Shown piece after piece: positions 32,205 to 43,594 of a stretch of 64,000 bases of DNA. Where the stretch lies: positions 9,548,001-9,612,000 of the forward strand of contig OX621250.1 in assembly GCA_951640165.1 (NCBI GenBank). Direction: 5' to 3'. A program made the translations under genes and the position numbers. Below the pieces are notes generated by a model. That model was given only the letters and a program-made list of their open reading frames with translations, did not search any database and had not been told where the DNA came from. Position 1 is the stretch's first letter, and every line of letters begins with the position of its first letter. This stretch comes from Pseudoips prasinana. Taxonomy: Eukaryota > Arthropoda > Insecta > Lepidoptera > Nolidae.

Positions 32205-32605
32205 ACAAGGGTGTATGCAAACAGGTGTACTTTCTATTCCCTCCCTCTCTTGATCCGATAGGACGGCGATAGACACGAACTACTCGAGGTCAGGGATAGG
32301 AACTGTACCTGACTACTTTCCAGTGCCTTTGCCTCCTCTCCGCTGACACTATCATCATCATTATTATATCACTCGAAAGACGTCTGATATGATGCTGACT
32401 GCTGGATAAAGGCCTCCCCCAAGGATCTCCAAAATAGCCGGTTCTGCACTGCCCGCATCCAACGGCTTCCCGCAACCCTTGCAAGATCGTCGCTGACACT
32501 TTATTCATAATAGAAAAATTTCAATATCACTTTTTGGGCTGACCCGGGAATTGAAGCCTGGACCTCAATATCAGCGGTTGGACACGCTACCACCAGTTTG
32601 AAAGG
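32205..32605 (-). repeat. SINE family S4, diverged copy split by an RTE tail
   Basis: Body part (GTACTTTCTATTCCCTCCCT, TTGATCCGATAGGACGGCGA) to 32350 and head part (TGGGCTGACCCGGGAATTGA) from 32501. The split carries a 10-bp direct duplication. Confidence 0.72.
32351..32490 (-). mobile_element. RTE-clade LINE tail nested in an S4 SINE
   Basis: Minus reading: DDLARVAGSRWMRAVQ-like codons, CTTGGGGGAGGCCTTTATCC, then a GATGATGAT tail. CGCTGACACT flanks it at 32341-32350 and 32491-32500, a clean target-site duplication. Confidence 0.85.
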
Positions 32606-32609
32606 CCTT

Positions 32610-32870
32610 GTCTATGACATAGATTGACGTCGTTTGACACTTATTTTAGAGGAGGGAGTTCAAAACGCTACGCTGAGGGTCTATTTTTTCATAACCGAAA
32701 AAAATGTTGTAGACTGCATACATTAAAACTTAAGTGGATTTTAAAATATTGTCAACATATTACGTTTATAATTTTAATACTTTTTAATAAATTATTTAAT
32801 AAGTAAATTAAAAATCTAGATGTCTTCAATAACTACTTTATGTATGATCTTTACAATTGTCCAGGGGCTC
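32610..32870. other. Unassigned AT-rich sequence
   Basis: Nothing recognised; a short plus frame at 32624-32806 looks incidental. Confidence 0.5.
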
Positions 32871-32874
32871 TACC

Positions 32875-33105
32875 GGCTAAGTCGCCGTACATCGTTTTCG
32901 TGAATGACATTCAAATAAATAAAGATTTAAAATGACTTAATCTATCGTTAAACCGGCTTTCATGACCACAAGTGACGTCATAAATGGTCCGGAATAGATT
33001 TTCAATGTTGAAGTCGATATAACGATTGATTAAGTCATTTTTAACCTTTATTTATTTGAACGTCATTCATGACAACGATGTTTGGCGACTTAGCCGGTAG
33101 AGCCC
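32875..33105. mobile_element. MITE-B, copy 2
   Basis: GGGCTCTACCGGCTAAGTCG at the left and GACTTAGCCGGTAGAGCCC at the right, 231 bp, with CAG to the left and CTG to the right. Core ACAAGTGACGTCATAAATGG. Confidence 0.88.
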
Positions 33106-33109
33106 CTGG

Positions 33110-33925
33110 AAGGCTTTTACGGTTTCACCGGACAATGAAAAGCGTGAGCTGCAGTCTTCAATTACTCTGAAACAAGGTCTATGTATTTTTTTTCCACATC
33201 TATCATAATTATTCAGAAACAATCCACATCAGCACATTAAGTAAGTAGACAAACACAAGCAAGAGTGAGGTAACTAATTTGAGATAAGTCCGAACAATTA
33301 ATAAGACGCATCGCGTGTAATTCATCATTGGCCCCTACTACGAGCTGCGATGAAACTCACTTAAAACTCACAAATGAACAACTGAGACTTGGACTTCCAA
33401 GATACACAAACCGAGACGGCGGCATTGCAATCATGTGGTCCGTATACATGCTTATGACTTTGTGGTAGGTACATAATGATATTAAAAATTACATACTAGC
33501 TCTGACTACTAAACCAGAGGTCGTAGATTCGGTCCACACTCAGGACAAATATTATATAAGGCTTTTTATACAAGGCTTTGTCTTAGTTCCATATTAATAT
33601 GGTAAGTAAGTAACATATTACAAACTCATAGATAGCAGTGCCTTTTGTTGGCATGATTGCAGCGGAAGGGTTATACAGCTAAACAAAGACAAAATTATAA
33701 TTACTTACACAAGTTTAGAATGATATTATACCTAGATATGACTCTGTAAAGCATGCTGTCGTAAACAACCATAACCATGTTCATTTATCTATATAGATAT
33801 ATCTGAATAGATAAAAAAAACATTTACTTAATACAGCAGGAAAGATAAGTAAATCATAGAAAAAATATTTTACAAGGACCTATTTGTATGATTGTACAAA
33901 TTATGCACATATTTAAAGTTCTGAT
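33110..33925. other. Mostly unassigned, with a small S3 remnant
   Basis: CAGAGGTCGTAGATTCGGTC and ACACTCAGGACAAATATT at 33515-33560 resemble the S3 B-box region. TTGTTGGCATGATTGCAGCG near 33643 resembles segments at 12830 and 58080; the origin of that motif is not known. Confidence 0.4.
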
Positions 33926-33929
33926 TCTT

Positions 33930-34200
33930 ATTTACTTATCGTATGGGCAGTGGTTACCCTAGTTTCAAAGTTAAGCCGCCCATAAGGCCTTTGACATGGC
34001 TTTACGACTACTCTCTAATGGCTAAAACCGGGACCGACAGCTTAACGTTATGTTGTTGATTATGCGTTCAGAAATTAAACCACTGTGGTGATCACCCATC
34101 TATGAACTGGCCGCGAGCCTAGTTGTTTAACCTCGCCAATTGCCCATGGAAGGGTGAGAGCATCTGGTTATGAGTGGCTTTTTCTGATAAAAATAAGATC
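33930..34200 (+). repeat. Dispersed repeat G, copy 1
   Basis: AAGGCCTTTGACATGGCTTT, GGGACCGACAGCTTAACGTT, GATCACCCATCTATGAACTG and GAGAGCATCTGGTTATGAGT. A diverged copy is at 45590. It resembles an abundant lepidopteran repeat; class not determined. Confidence 0.55.
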
Positions 34201-34278
34201 ATCTATACGTCTAGATATAAGCGCTCGTATTTACGCAAATAGTGTTGTAAAATGTGTTCATTTAACTAGCCAAAATCT

Positions 34279-34447
34279 TCTACTATATAAAAATTTGTCG
34301 GGTTTTCCTTCCTGACGCTATAACTCCAGAACGCACGAACCGATTTCCACGGTTTTGCATTCGTTGGAAAGGTCTCGGGCTCCGTGAGGTTTATAGCAAA
34401 GAAAATTTATAAAATTTAACGCGGGTAACACCGCGGGTCACAGCTAG
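34279..34447 (+). mobile_element. Helitron-like element, single 169-bp unit
   Basis: TCTACTATATAAAAATTTGT to TTAACGCGGGTAACACCGCG, GGTCACAGCTAG, T. Same length and near-identical sequence to one unit of the tandem array at 27275-27776, opposite strand. Confidence 0.9.
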
Positions 34448-34449
34448 TG

Positions 34450-34787
34450 GGTGATAAATTCAAACCTTAAGTTATATATTACCATATGTTTAAGGGAAGT
34501 CTATTAGCACCTAGTACAATAAGTTTACCATTTAAATTCGTTTTTCTGTTCGGTGTAGAAACCTTTTTACATTTGTCATGAAAATTATACAAAAGTACAG
34601 ATATAACACAACACAATAATTGTAGTTTCCTTAATAATATGCATTAAGTAAATATACAGTAAAATGTAATAAATTGATAAAATTATGTCGAATGCCCGTG
34701 TCCAATTTACACTTGGCAGTTTTTATTTGTTTCCTTATTACCACATTTAAACTGTATTGAAATAGTTGAAATTGCACGTATAAAAAT
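34450..34787. other. Unassigned AT-rich sequence
   Basis: Nothing recognised. Confidence 0.5.
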
Positions 34788-35541
34788 TCTACTAATATTA
34801 TAAATGCGAAATATTGGGAGTATGAATGTTGAAGTTTGTCACGCAAAAAGTACCGACCGGATTCTGATGAAACTTTCTAGGGTTCCGTAGCCAAATGGCA
34901 AAAAACGGAACCCTTATAGATTGGTCATGTCTGTCCGTCCGTATGTCACAGGCACTTTCTTCCGAAACTATAAGAGCTGTACTGTTGAAACTTGATAAAT
35001 AGATGTATTCTGTGAACCGCATTAAGATTTTTACACAAAAATAGGAAAAATAATAATAATTTTGTGGGTTCCCCATACATAGAACTGAAACTCAAAAAAT
35101 TTTTTCATCGTACCCATACATGTGGGGTACCTATCTATGGATAGGTCTTCAAAAATATTGAGGTTTCTAATATATTTTTTTCTAAACTGAATAGTTTGCG
35201 CGAGAGACACTTCCAAAGTGGAACAATGAGTGTCCCCCCCCCCCCCCTGTAACTTGTAAAAAAAAGAGAATGATAAAACTAAAAAAAATATATGATGTAC
35301 AATTACCATGTAAACTAACACCAAAAGTTGGTTTGAACGAGATCTAGTAAGTAGTTTTTTTTAATGCGACATAAATCTTAAACCGCAATTTACCTTTCAT
35401 TTAATCAACTGAAATACTTGCTGCTGCAAAACCCTTCATGGGCGAGTCCGACTCGCACTTGGCCGGTTTTTTGTAAATAGCTTATAAATCCGAATGACAC
35501 ATAGGCTATAATTTCTAATGTTTGACGCGGGTAAAACCGCG
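34788..35541 (+). mobile_element. Helitron-like element split by another repeat
   Basis: 5' part TCTACTAATATTATAAATGC to GATTCTGATGAAACTTTC; 3' part from AATAGCTTATAAATCCGAAT to GACGCGGGTAAAACCGCGG. The two halves match in order the continuous copy at 40627-40787. The CTAG terminus is lost. Confidence 0.75.
34877..35475 (+). mobile_element. Unclassified 0.6-kb repeat with terminal hairpins, nested in a Helitron-like element
   Basis: Near its left end AGGGTTCCGT and ACGGAACCCT form a perfect 10-bp hairpin. Near the right end GCGAGTCCGACTCGC forms a second one before CACTTGGCCGGTTTTTT. A C-homopolymer of about 14 bases lies at 35234-35247. No ORF. The sequence resembles a repeat widespread in Lepidoptera, but I cannot assign its class. 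Confidence 0.6.
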
Positions 35542-35544
35542 GTT

Positions 35545-36095
35545 AAACTTTATTAGTGTATTATATTTTTGTCGCTTTTGTTTTAAAAAATATGGCTGCA
35601 TTTTCAAACTTTATATTTTTCTACACCCTAAAAGAAATCTAGCTGGTAAAACCTTCATCGGAAGTCGTCCATCGTCGACGCCATGCGCCACACTTTGCCC
35701 TTGACAGCGTCTTTATTATGAAAACAATAAGGTATGTTTTCGTAAAGCAAGTGTATCTACTGACGTCTCGCCAACTGCACAAGCAAAGACTCAATATCAT
35801 CACGACAGTCCTAAGCATCATAAAGTAAAGAAAGTTATTTCAACATCGTAATACAGATAGTATAATGCTTTGCAACCTACCGATAATATGCTAATAACGG
35901 AGCAGAATTATAATGTCGTCATAGGTTACTGTTTTTCATTAGATTTAAAATTTAACCTTTAGGTTGGAAAGCATTGAATATGTATGTCAATGTAAAAACC
36001 CATAGTTATAAGGGTTTCACAAGAAAAAGGAGTATTTATTGTCACGTACTGAGGATTCGTACCTTAGGATGCATTATGAGTCATTCAGATAACAA
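35545..36095. other. Unassigned sequence
   Basis: No gene or repeat recognised. Confidence 0.5.
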
Positions 36096-36098
36096 AAT

Positions 36099-36348
36099 AT
36101 CTAGGGACAATGTCACGCAGATGTCACACAGATCATCCTAGCCCAAAACTAAGCAAAGCTTGTACTATGGGTACCAGGCGACGATATACATATTATATAG
36201 ATAGATAAATACTTAAATACATAGAAAACATCCATGACTGAGAAACAAATATTCATGCTCATCACACAAATATTTGCACTTACCGGGATTCCAACCCAGG
36301 ACAACCAGCTTCGTAGGCAGGAGCACTACCAACTAGGCTACGGTGACC
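36099..36348 (-). repeat. tRNA-derived SINE, family S2
   Basis: Full-length, ending TAGGCTACGGTGACC. It carries a small internal duplication near its tail (GTCACGCAGAT then GTCACACAGAT, 36112-36134). Confidence 0.9.
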
Positions 36349-36410
36349 GAAATACGGTGTCCGAAAATATTTCTTATACTACTAAATAACTGTGTGGCTG
36401 ACAGCAAATA

Positions 36411-36566
36411 ATATTATACCGTAGGGGTGTAGAAGACACCCTGAAGGAATGTCTACCAGAGAACGGTTAGCAGCGACTCTCTGTGTACTATGGCCATATT
36501 GGAAATCTTACGAGGAGACTTTTAAAGTCCACCAGTGATCGCCAATCTGCTGACGTGGCTATGATG
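36411..36566 (+). repeat. LINE-tail repeat R, diverged copy
   Basis: GTAGAAGACACCCTGAAGGA, GTCTACCAGAGAACGG, ACTCTCTGTGTACTATGGCC and GTGATCGCCAATCTGC in the order of repeat R. Confidence 0.6.
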
Positions 36567-36676
36567 ATTAAATTACAAAAAAATTGGCTACTTATCTTAG
36601 TTAGTTTGTGAAGGGTTTTCATGATTCAAATATGCTTTAACTTCTTAGAAAGATCGCAAAATTTTTCTGATCATAT

Positions 36677-37330
36677 TCAGGTAAACAAAATAGCATAGTG
36701 GTAATTCTGTTGGACGGCAGAGTCAGTGGACTCGAGTACAAGCCCAGAGCATGCACGACTGACTTTTAAATACATATTCGTATAACCCAAAGAGCAATGG
36801 AAAGGGCTATGCTTGGAGTTTCCCTGCGATATCGAATCATAAATGTTGAGATCCGCAGGCGAACCAAAGTAACCGACATAGCCGTTAGAATTGCCAAGCT
36901 GAAGTGGCAGTGGGCAGGGCACATAGCTCGTAGAACCGACGGCCGCTGGGGCAGAAAGGTTCTCGAGTGGTGACCACGAACCGGAAGACGCAGCGTGGGC
37001 AGGCCCCCTACAAGATGGACCGATGATCTTGTGCGAGTCGCTGGAAATCGCTGGATGCGGATAGCGCAAGACCGGCAGGCCTTTGCCCAGCAGTGAACGT
37101 CTTTCGGCTGATATGATGATGATGATAAGAAATTAAGTAGCTCGTACTTAAAACGGTGAAGGAAAACATTGTGAGGAAATTATCATGCCTGAGAGATCTC
37201 CAAAACTGTGATTAATGGCATGTGAATGTTGCCAGCTTGCATTAGGCCAACGCGATGGAATATGGACTTTCAACTTTTGTTGTTGTGAGACCCTTGATCC
37301 GCAGTGGTGCAGTACTGATCAGATGATATT
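36677..37330 (+). repeat. SINE-like repeat split by an RTE fragment
   Basis: A tRNA-like left piece (GTTGGACGGCAGAGTCAGTG, GACTCGAGTACAAGC) lies before 36781. The right piece (AAACGGTGAAGGAAAACATT, TGCCTGAGAGATCTCC, GCATTAGGCCAACGCGATGG) lies after 37128 and has the layout of a very abundant lepidopteran repeat tail. Confidence 0.6.
36782..37128 (+). pseudogene. RTE-clade LINE, ORF2 C-terminus with nonsense codon
   Basis: The frame reads TQRAMERAMLGVSLRYRI, RTKVTDIAVRIAKLKWQW, HIARRTDGRWGRKVLEW, stop, PRTGRRSVGRPPTRWTDD, WMRIAQDRQAFAQQ, stop, TSFG stop. The first TGA (36971-36973) replaces the Arg codon of 19022; a second stop and a deletion of LLWRSLGE lie near the end. The (GAT)n tail is present. 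Confidence 0.8.
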
Positions 37331-37334
37331 ATTT

Positions 37335-38250
37335 AGGTAAACATTAATCAACTTTTAATCGACAAAGCTTACTAGGACATCTCCGAATACTTAAAAGTAA
37401 GTTTCTAATTGCACTACAAAAGTCAAAACATATTTTTAATTTAGTATTTCGCTAATTTATTTTATCGATATTTTGTGTTCGGACATTACTTTCTATATTT
37501 CCTCAATATTAATATTTTCTTATTATTATATAATTTATTAATTGATTTCGTTATAATTTTATAATGAAGGTCTACAAACCTAACCAACAATTTTGTACGC
37601 CATGTAGCAGGCTATGGCCAACATGACTGTTATAATAAGTGTACTATCTTCCATACAAACTATACGCATACTTATGTTTGGACAAATAAATATCCTATCA
37701 TATCAACTGAAAATATTTTAAATTGTTACATTACTAACTTTGTTTTAGGATTACGCCCAGATGCTCTGGCAAAAAACGTATAGCATACGTTCCTTAGTAA
37801 AATCATCAATAGTAATGTAAGTAGTTAACGCAAAAAAGATAAAAAGGTTAAGGCATCTTGTCATATTATTGTTTATATTGATCTAATAATGATCTGAACC
37901 ATTAATTTAGCCAAAAACTCTAAGTGGCATGATACGAACCCATCTCTTTAGTACTCGTAGTAACCAATGGTAAGGGCGTGTACCGTAGATACGCGATAGA
38001 ACACGCATGTCCCGGACAATCGTTTAAGGAGTGCTTGTAAAGGATGGAGAGGGACTCCCGAGAGGCTTTAAGAGAGGGTTTGTAAAAACAGTTTGTATGA
38101 GGATTTTGGATACGATGACATAGCTGATTTCACACGTAGGGTTACTTGCACAACAAATTTCAAATATTTTTGATAAATTTTAAATTGGATCATAGCTTTT
38201 TCTTTTCTTTATATCGTATTTATATAACTATTAAAACAAAGAATATGCTG
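37335..38250. other. AT-rich unique stretch
   Basis: No repeat or gene recognised. Confidence 0.45.
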
Positions 38251-38254
38251 TGTA

Positions 38255-38385
38255 GGAAGGGGGGCGTAGGGGGGTACCGGAGCAGCATACCCGCGTTCTC
38301 GGGACTCCCCCATCAGGCGCCAAGAGAAGTCCACGGCAGGTAGGTTTAGTCGGTGCAAGTCCGACATAACCACCCGCAGACACTT
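38255..38385 (+). repeat. LINE 3' UTR repeat K, copy 1
   Basis: GTACCGGAGCAGCATACCCG, GCGCCAAGAGAAGTCCACGG and GTTTAGTCGGTGCAAGTCCG. A second copy lies at 53887. Confidence 0.65.
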
Positions 38386-38404
38386 TTTGCTTTAAAAAAA
38401 AAAG

Positions 38405-38595
38405 GGTGGGTACGTAGAAGTTGAGGGAATATCAATTAGAGAACGGGCAGTATGGTCTCATGTGTACATATTGCGACCGCGAACCTGTCTGCCAAGCATG
38501 TCGATTATGGCATATAGATACCTCCAAATGATGGACACTAGTGCATTATGGAAACCTTTTGGGGAGGCCTTTATCCAGCAGTGGATGTCATTTGG
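38405..38595 (+). repeat. LINE-tail repeat R, diverged copy
   Basis: GTAGAAGTTGAGGGAATATC, CGACCGCGAACCTGTCTGCC, GATTATGGCATATAG and GGGGAGGCCTTTATCCAGCA then GTGGATGTC. Confidence 0.68.
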
Positions 38596-38599
38596 GAAC

Positions 38600-39338
38600 T
38601 TAATGTTAGTATTCGCCAAACTGCATTAAACAGTCAATGCGATATGATGTGTGTGCAGCAGCATACGAGATGCAATATTATTTGCGGTATGCGGATTATT
38701 CAAAACGTACTAAGTCACCAGAAATATAATATTGTATTTTTAATCTCTCAACTCTCTCAAAACTCTCCGACATATCACCAAATTGAATAAGGACAGCGCA
38801 GTGATGTGATATTTACTCTGACATTTGATGTATTAACTCGACCAGGACTTGGGAATTTATTTTATCTATAATGAATGTTTGAAATGAATTTTGGTCGCCT
38901 TAGGTCAGAGCTATTAAAATCGTACCACAGGTAAAAATTATAGCATAGATGATTTTCTTCATATAATATGCTAATGTCTCTCCATGTTAAACAGCCTTTA
39001 CTTACGTCTTGCGGTTGACAATCTGTCTTCTTCAGGCTGTCAGCAGAACCTATGTGTAGCCAGCGCACGTTGAAAGCCCCGTGTGTGCTTACCTTTATTA
39101 TTATAATGCTATTACATCTTTTACATTGTGTGTAGGACTACGTTTACTAATTTTAGTAAAATTTCATTTTACGAAAGTAGTTCTTATGGAAAGACCAGGT
39201 CGTCTATAGTTCTGTCAATTTAGTTTTGGCGCTTATTACTGAAGGATATAAGTGAATCTTTTGACTACATAATTGGTTGACAGGTTCGTTTATTTTCCAT
39301 CAGCTTCCGGACTAATAGGGTTATTAGTTTAATATCCT
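38600..39338. other. Unassigned sequence
   Basis: A 68-codon minus frame at 38862-39068 has protein-like composition but no domain or splice context. Confidence 0.4.
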
Positions 39339-39339
39339 G

Positions 39340-39432
39340 GGACATTATTTACATACGGCCATCTGATCTTTAACTAACCCGAGCTTGTACTATAGAAACC
39401 AGCTAATTGATATACTACTTTTCTTTAAATAA
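39340..39432 (-). repeat. SINE family S3, tail fragment
   Basis: AATATCCTGGGACATTATTT and GAGCTTGTACTATAGAAACC match the tail of 9828-10078. Confidence 0.8.
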
Positions 39433-39434
39433 GA

Positions 39435-40349
39435 ACGTTAGTGTATATATCGTTGGTAAGTCACCTCTTTTTCAAAAAACTCTGGGTAACTGCTGACAAA
39501 TTTACACAGCCCAAGTATACTCGTATAGACACACAGAGAAAAAAATGTTTAGCCCTTGAAAGTTGTTGTTCCTTCCGTTTTTTAGGTAAATTAAGCGTAA
39601 AAGGGTTTAATTTTTAATCACAATCGTTTCTTGACAAGCCGGAGAGGAAGTCCTGATATAGCAGCCTGTTAATAGTTGCCCAATAGTTTTTCAAGAAGAG
39701 CCCAATCTTCTTCTATATCTAAACCACTGAATTATTCTCATATTATCCGAACACGTTAAAGGTGACGTTGCAGATAAGGATATACAAGAAAATGGTGTAC
39801 CATGTAAATTAGGCAACATTTAAACCTGTAAGCATCACTCACTCAGTCCTTATTTCTACTGCTAATCGTTCAAACACCCCATACTCAAAATACCATTATT
39901 CTATTACAAGACTTGAGACGTAGGTTTAAGGTTTAAAATGTAAAAGCAACAGCTTTTATCTAAAGCTGTCTGAACTAAAGTTATCGCGAATGTCTTCTGT
40001 GACGCGTGAAAGAATTAAGAAAATTACCATTTTTTGTCGTAAGTCATTTTGGATCTAAGAACATTCGTTTAAACTATGCCTAACTCGTGAATTCTTCAGT
40101 GATGAATTCTTTTTGTCACTATTTTTATAATATAGAACGTTAAGTTTAAGATAAAATATGATTTGACACGGAGTATAGCACTCCATGTTAAATCATTACC
40201 ATACATTTTATTTAGTTCGCACCAAACTGTAAATAGACTTGCAACAAACCTCATATTGAAAATTATTATTATGTATGTTCTACTCTATCGTAGACACAAC
40301 AAACAATATTAATAAATATTATTTATAGGAGACTTAATCGGACTTTAAA
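39435..40349. other. AT-rich unique stretch
   Basis: Nothing recognised. Confidence 0.45.
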
Positions 40350-40608
40350 TCTATACTAATATTATAAAGAGGTAACGTTTGTGAGTTCGGAAGTTTCTGA
40401 TGTTGTAAGGGGTAATCTCTGGATCTACTGAACCGATTTTCAAAATTTATTCATTATTTCACCAATAGAAAGCTACGTTATTGTGGAGTGTCATAGGCTA
40501 TAAAAAATTCCAAAATTAATGACGAATCTTTACTTAAACTTGAATAATGTAATCCCAGCCGGGACCAAAATATTTATAACGTGGAACGAAGTCCGCGGGC
40601 ACTGCTAG
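40350..40608 (+). mobile_element. Helitron-like element, subfamily H-a
   Basis: A before TCTATACTAATATTATAAAG, and GGAACGAAGTCCGCGGGCAC, TGCTAG, T at the end; canonical A/T flanks. Internal GGGGTAATCTCTGGATCTAC and TGGAGTGTCATAGGC. Confidence 0.9.
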
Positions 40609-40626
40609 TGTATTACAATTAAAGAA

Positions 40627-40787
40627 AACTACTAATATTATGAATGTGAATGTTGGTGAGTATGGATCTATGGATGTTTGAAAACTACTTGACGGATTTT
40701 GATGAAACTTTGTTGTAATAAAGCTTATATATCAGAATAATACATAGGTTTATAATATCTATAAAGTTAAAATCGCGGGGCACAGCT
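40627..40787 (+). mobile_element. Helitron-like element
   Basis: AAACTACTAATATTATGAAT start, GACGGATTTTGATGAAACTT, TATATCAGAATAATACATAG, then AAAATCGCGGGGCACAGCT with the last bases changed. Confidence 0.7.
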
Positions 40788-40838
40788 TAAAAATGAAATT
40801 AAATTTATAATAATTTATAATTTTATTTTATTTATAAC

Positions 40839-41045
40839 CAGCTATGCCCCGCGGTTTTACCCGTGTTAAACTTTATAAAATATGGCATATGTTTTATCCT
40901 AACTATAAAAATTAGCCTACGTTCTTTCTCAGGGTCTAGACCATCTGTATACCAAATTTCATTCAAATCCGTTCAGTAGTTTTGGCGTGAAAGAGTAACA
41001 GACAGACAGACAGACAGAGTTACTTTCGCATTTATAATATTAGTT
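40839..41045 (-). mobile_element. Helitron-like element
   Basis: Minus reading: CTAATATTATAAATGCGAAA, a (GTCT)n tract, CTTTCACGCCAAAACTACTG, then AACACGGGTAAAACCGCGGG and CATAGCTGG. Confidence 0.75.
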
Positions 41046-41049
41046 AGGA

Positions 41050-42224
41050 TTAGGATTTATAAGAATGTTATTTTGTAAGTAAATTAAATAAATTATGTTA
41101 TATTTACCATGAACATTGTAATTGGTGGTTGGGTTGTTAAAATTACCAACTGTGTACAAAAATCTTTGAACAGGTGTGAATGGGAAAGTGTTTAGTTACA
41201 GTACAGTTTGTTTTGATTTTATCATTCGGTTACATACTTTTGCTCAAATCAATTAACGATAACACGGTGTAGATATAAATATACTTTCAATCTGTATAGA
41301 TTTATAAAAGTAGTTATTTAACTCCTTTATCACTTTTTTAGTGTGTAGTTTACAGTTAGTTTAGAAGGTTTTCACTGCCTCAGCTATATTAGAGACAAGC
41401 GTGGGCTCAAGCCAATATAACTATCCGGTACAGGTAAGGAAACCCTCTGGGGGTTTAGAACCTTAACTCTTGGAGATTACTGACGTGATGATGAGAAGGA
41501 GGATTCCACTAATTATTATTTCGTCAGCTACTTATTAGTTATATATGTATCTAAGTCAAATCGAAGTGGTTGTTACTTCACCGACACTGATACAATGTAT
41601 GTAATAAGCACTTTTTGAAATCTGGTAACCAAATCCCAGACATAGAGATTAACTATTTTATATCTAATCTAACCAATAAAAGGTATAGGATGTTGACAGT
41701 GAAGTATAATACAAATGTAACACAAATATTTTTTAAATTTATAAAATCAGAGGATTCATTTGTTATAGAATTTAAAAAGAAATATTATAATCTTACATTA
41801 GTTTTTGTACTAAACACTTATATAATTAATTATTAAATTAAATTCATCTTTTACAAAACAACATTCTCATATATTATTGCTACACAAAATAAGAGTTCTA
41901 CTTTTTACTCTTTGACCCCTTAGTTTGAAAAGTGCGATTTTCCCAAAGTTTTAGCTAATGGGTTAAAAAGGGACACTGTCAGACGAATTTTTGGAAATTT
42001 CGGATATAACGAGAGGAGCAATCGCATTACAGACGTCACTTTTAGTTTATCGAGCACGTCACGGGCTTTAAGAGACAAGTTTTAATTAGCATTCGTAAGT
42101 TTGCGGTTTTCTAAACGAATAAACCACTATTTTTGAGAGTAGAAATAATAACAAATGGCGTATATGCTCTATAGATTAAAATGTAATTTTTTTAGATGAA
42201 TTCTTATAGATTTTGTAAGAGGCA
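41050..42224. other. AT-rich unique stretch
   Basis: AACCCTCTGGGGGTTTAGAA to GACGTGATGATGAG near 41448-41500 could be a decayed LINE tail. Nothing else recognised; the plus frame at 41615-41836 has no domain. Confidence 0.4.
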
Positions 42225-42295
42225 TTATAGACAAAAAGAACAGGCTCTAGGGAAGCTTTTGTCTAGCTGTGGACGTCATGTGGATGATGATGAAC
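42225..42295 (+). repeat. RTE-type LINE tail fragment
   Basis: AGGGAAGCTTTTGTCTAGCT, GTGGACGTCATGTGG and a GATGATGA tail, parallel to GGAGGCCTTTGTCCAGCAGT at 19300. Confidence 0.6.
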
Positions 42296-42482
42296 TTTTA
42301 AAAAAGTAAAGTCAGTCAGTTTGATGTACTCGAAAACGCTCTTCACGATACTGATGCTATACCTACTGATATTCTATATGTTATCCAATTATATATATTG
42401 TTTTGATTTGATTTGTAGAATTGAAAGATATATATATCCCTAATATTCCATATCTCTTTTAAGACAACACCAATAATTTTGA

Positions 42483-42742
42483 CAGGCCTGTTGGCGTGGT
42501 TGACAAATGCATGCTTTTGGCTCGTCGGCCGTGGGTTCGATTCCCACCCAGGACAGATATTTGTGTGCATGAACATGTCTATTTATCCTGAGTCTGGGTG
42601 TAATTATCTATACAAGATCTATACAATGATCAATATGTATTTACAAAACGATAGTATATATCAGTTATCTGGCTTCCATAGTACAATCTCTGCTTAATTT
42701 GGGTTCAGATGGCCGTGTGTAAATAATGTCCCAGGATATTAT
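42483..42742 (+). repeat. tRNA-derived SINE, family S3, full-length
   Basis: Head GCCTGTTGGCGTGGTTGACA, B box GTGGGTTCGATTCCCACC, body ATTTGTGTGCATGAACATGT and CTGAGTCTGGGTGTAATTAT, then CCATAGTACAATCTCTGCTT and tail AATGTCCCAGGATATT. Confidence 0.92.
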
Positions 42743-43285
42743 TATAATATTTACTGAAAATAAATGTCAAGTTTGCATTTAGCAACTTGAAACAAAAAAA
42801 ATAATAGTCAAGCATAAAGCCTATTTTCTTGTCGTTTAAATACTCAAAACAAGCTTGATATCCGTTCAGTGTTGGACGAGTTAGGTAGGTGAATACGAAA
42901 CCTTGATACTATCGATTTTAATATTGATTTTTTTATGACAATAAGCTTATCAAGTACTTCTGCTGAATTAAAACTCATACAGTAGTCATAAGCGTGTCCC
43001 ACCACTATTATTCATATAAATTTATATTAAACGCGCTCTTTCCACCCTTCTTCCTTCTAGACACGTGTTGGACTCCGTATGCAAATTTAAAACCGAGGAG
43101 GTTGCATTTTTGACTTATTGATTATGCTATTAACAAAAGTTCAATTCAGTACTTTTACGTAACTTAAAATATTAAACCATAAAAAAGATTCTTAAAAGAG
43201 GAGGTTAACAATTTGAATAGTGCTTTATTCTGTATTCTCAGATCGTGAACTGATTTTGAATTTTATTTTTTAAATATAATTATGT

Positions 43286-43592
43286 ATGTACTGAGTCTGG
43301 GTGTAATTATCTATATAAGTATGTATTTACAAAAGAAAAGTAAGTATATTAGTTATCGGGTGTCCATAGCAGAAGCTCTTCTTAGTTTGGGATCAGATGA
43401 CAGTGTGTTAGTTGTCCGAAAATATTTATTTTAGATATTTAATTATTTTATATCTTTATGTGTTTCTTTTTTTAAAACTGTGGAGGTGGAATTAGTGTGT
43501 TATTGATTATGCCATTAGTCTGAGTTCAATTTAATACTTTTGGTAATGGGATCAGATGGCATTGTATTAGTTGTCCCAATATATTTAGTTTT
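43286..43592 (+). repeat. SINE family S3, two tail fragments
   Basis: 43286-43430 runs from TACTGAGTCTGGGTGTAATT to GGGATCAGATGACAGTGTG and TTGTCCGAAAATATTT. 43543-43592 repeats only GGGATCAGATGGCATTGTAT and TTGTCCCAATATATTT. Confidence 0.75.
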
Positions 43593-43594
43593 TT

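Noticed and set aside
35234..35247. Poly-C run as a special signal
   Set aside because: A homopolymer inside a dispersed repeat, more likely slippage than function.
36677..37069. 130-codon minus-strand ORF
   Set aside because: It is antisense to the RTE fragment at 36782-37128.
38862..39068. 68-codon minus-strand frame with protein-like composition
   Set aside because: No recognised domain, no consensus splice context or neighbouring exon; cannot be distinguished from chance.
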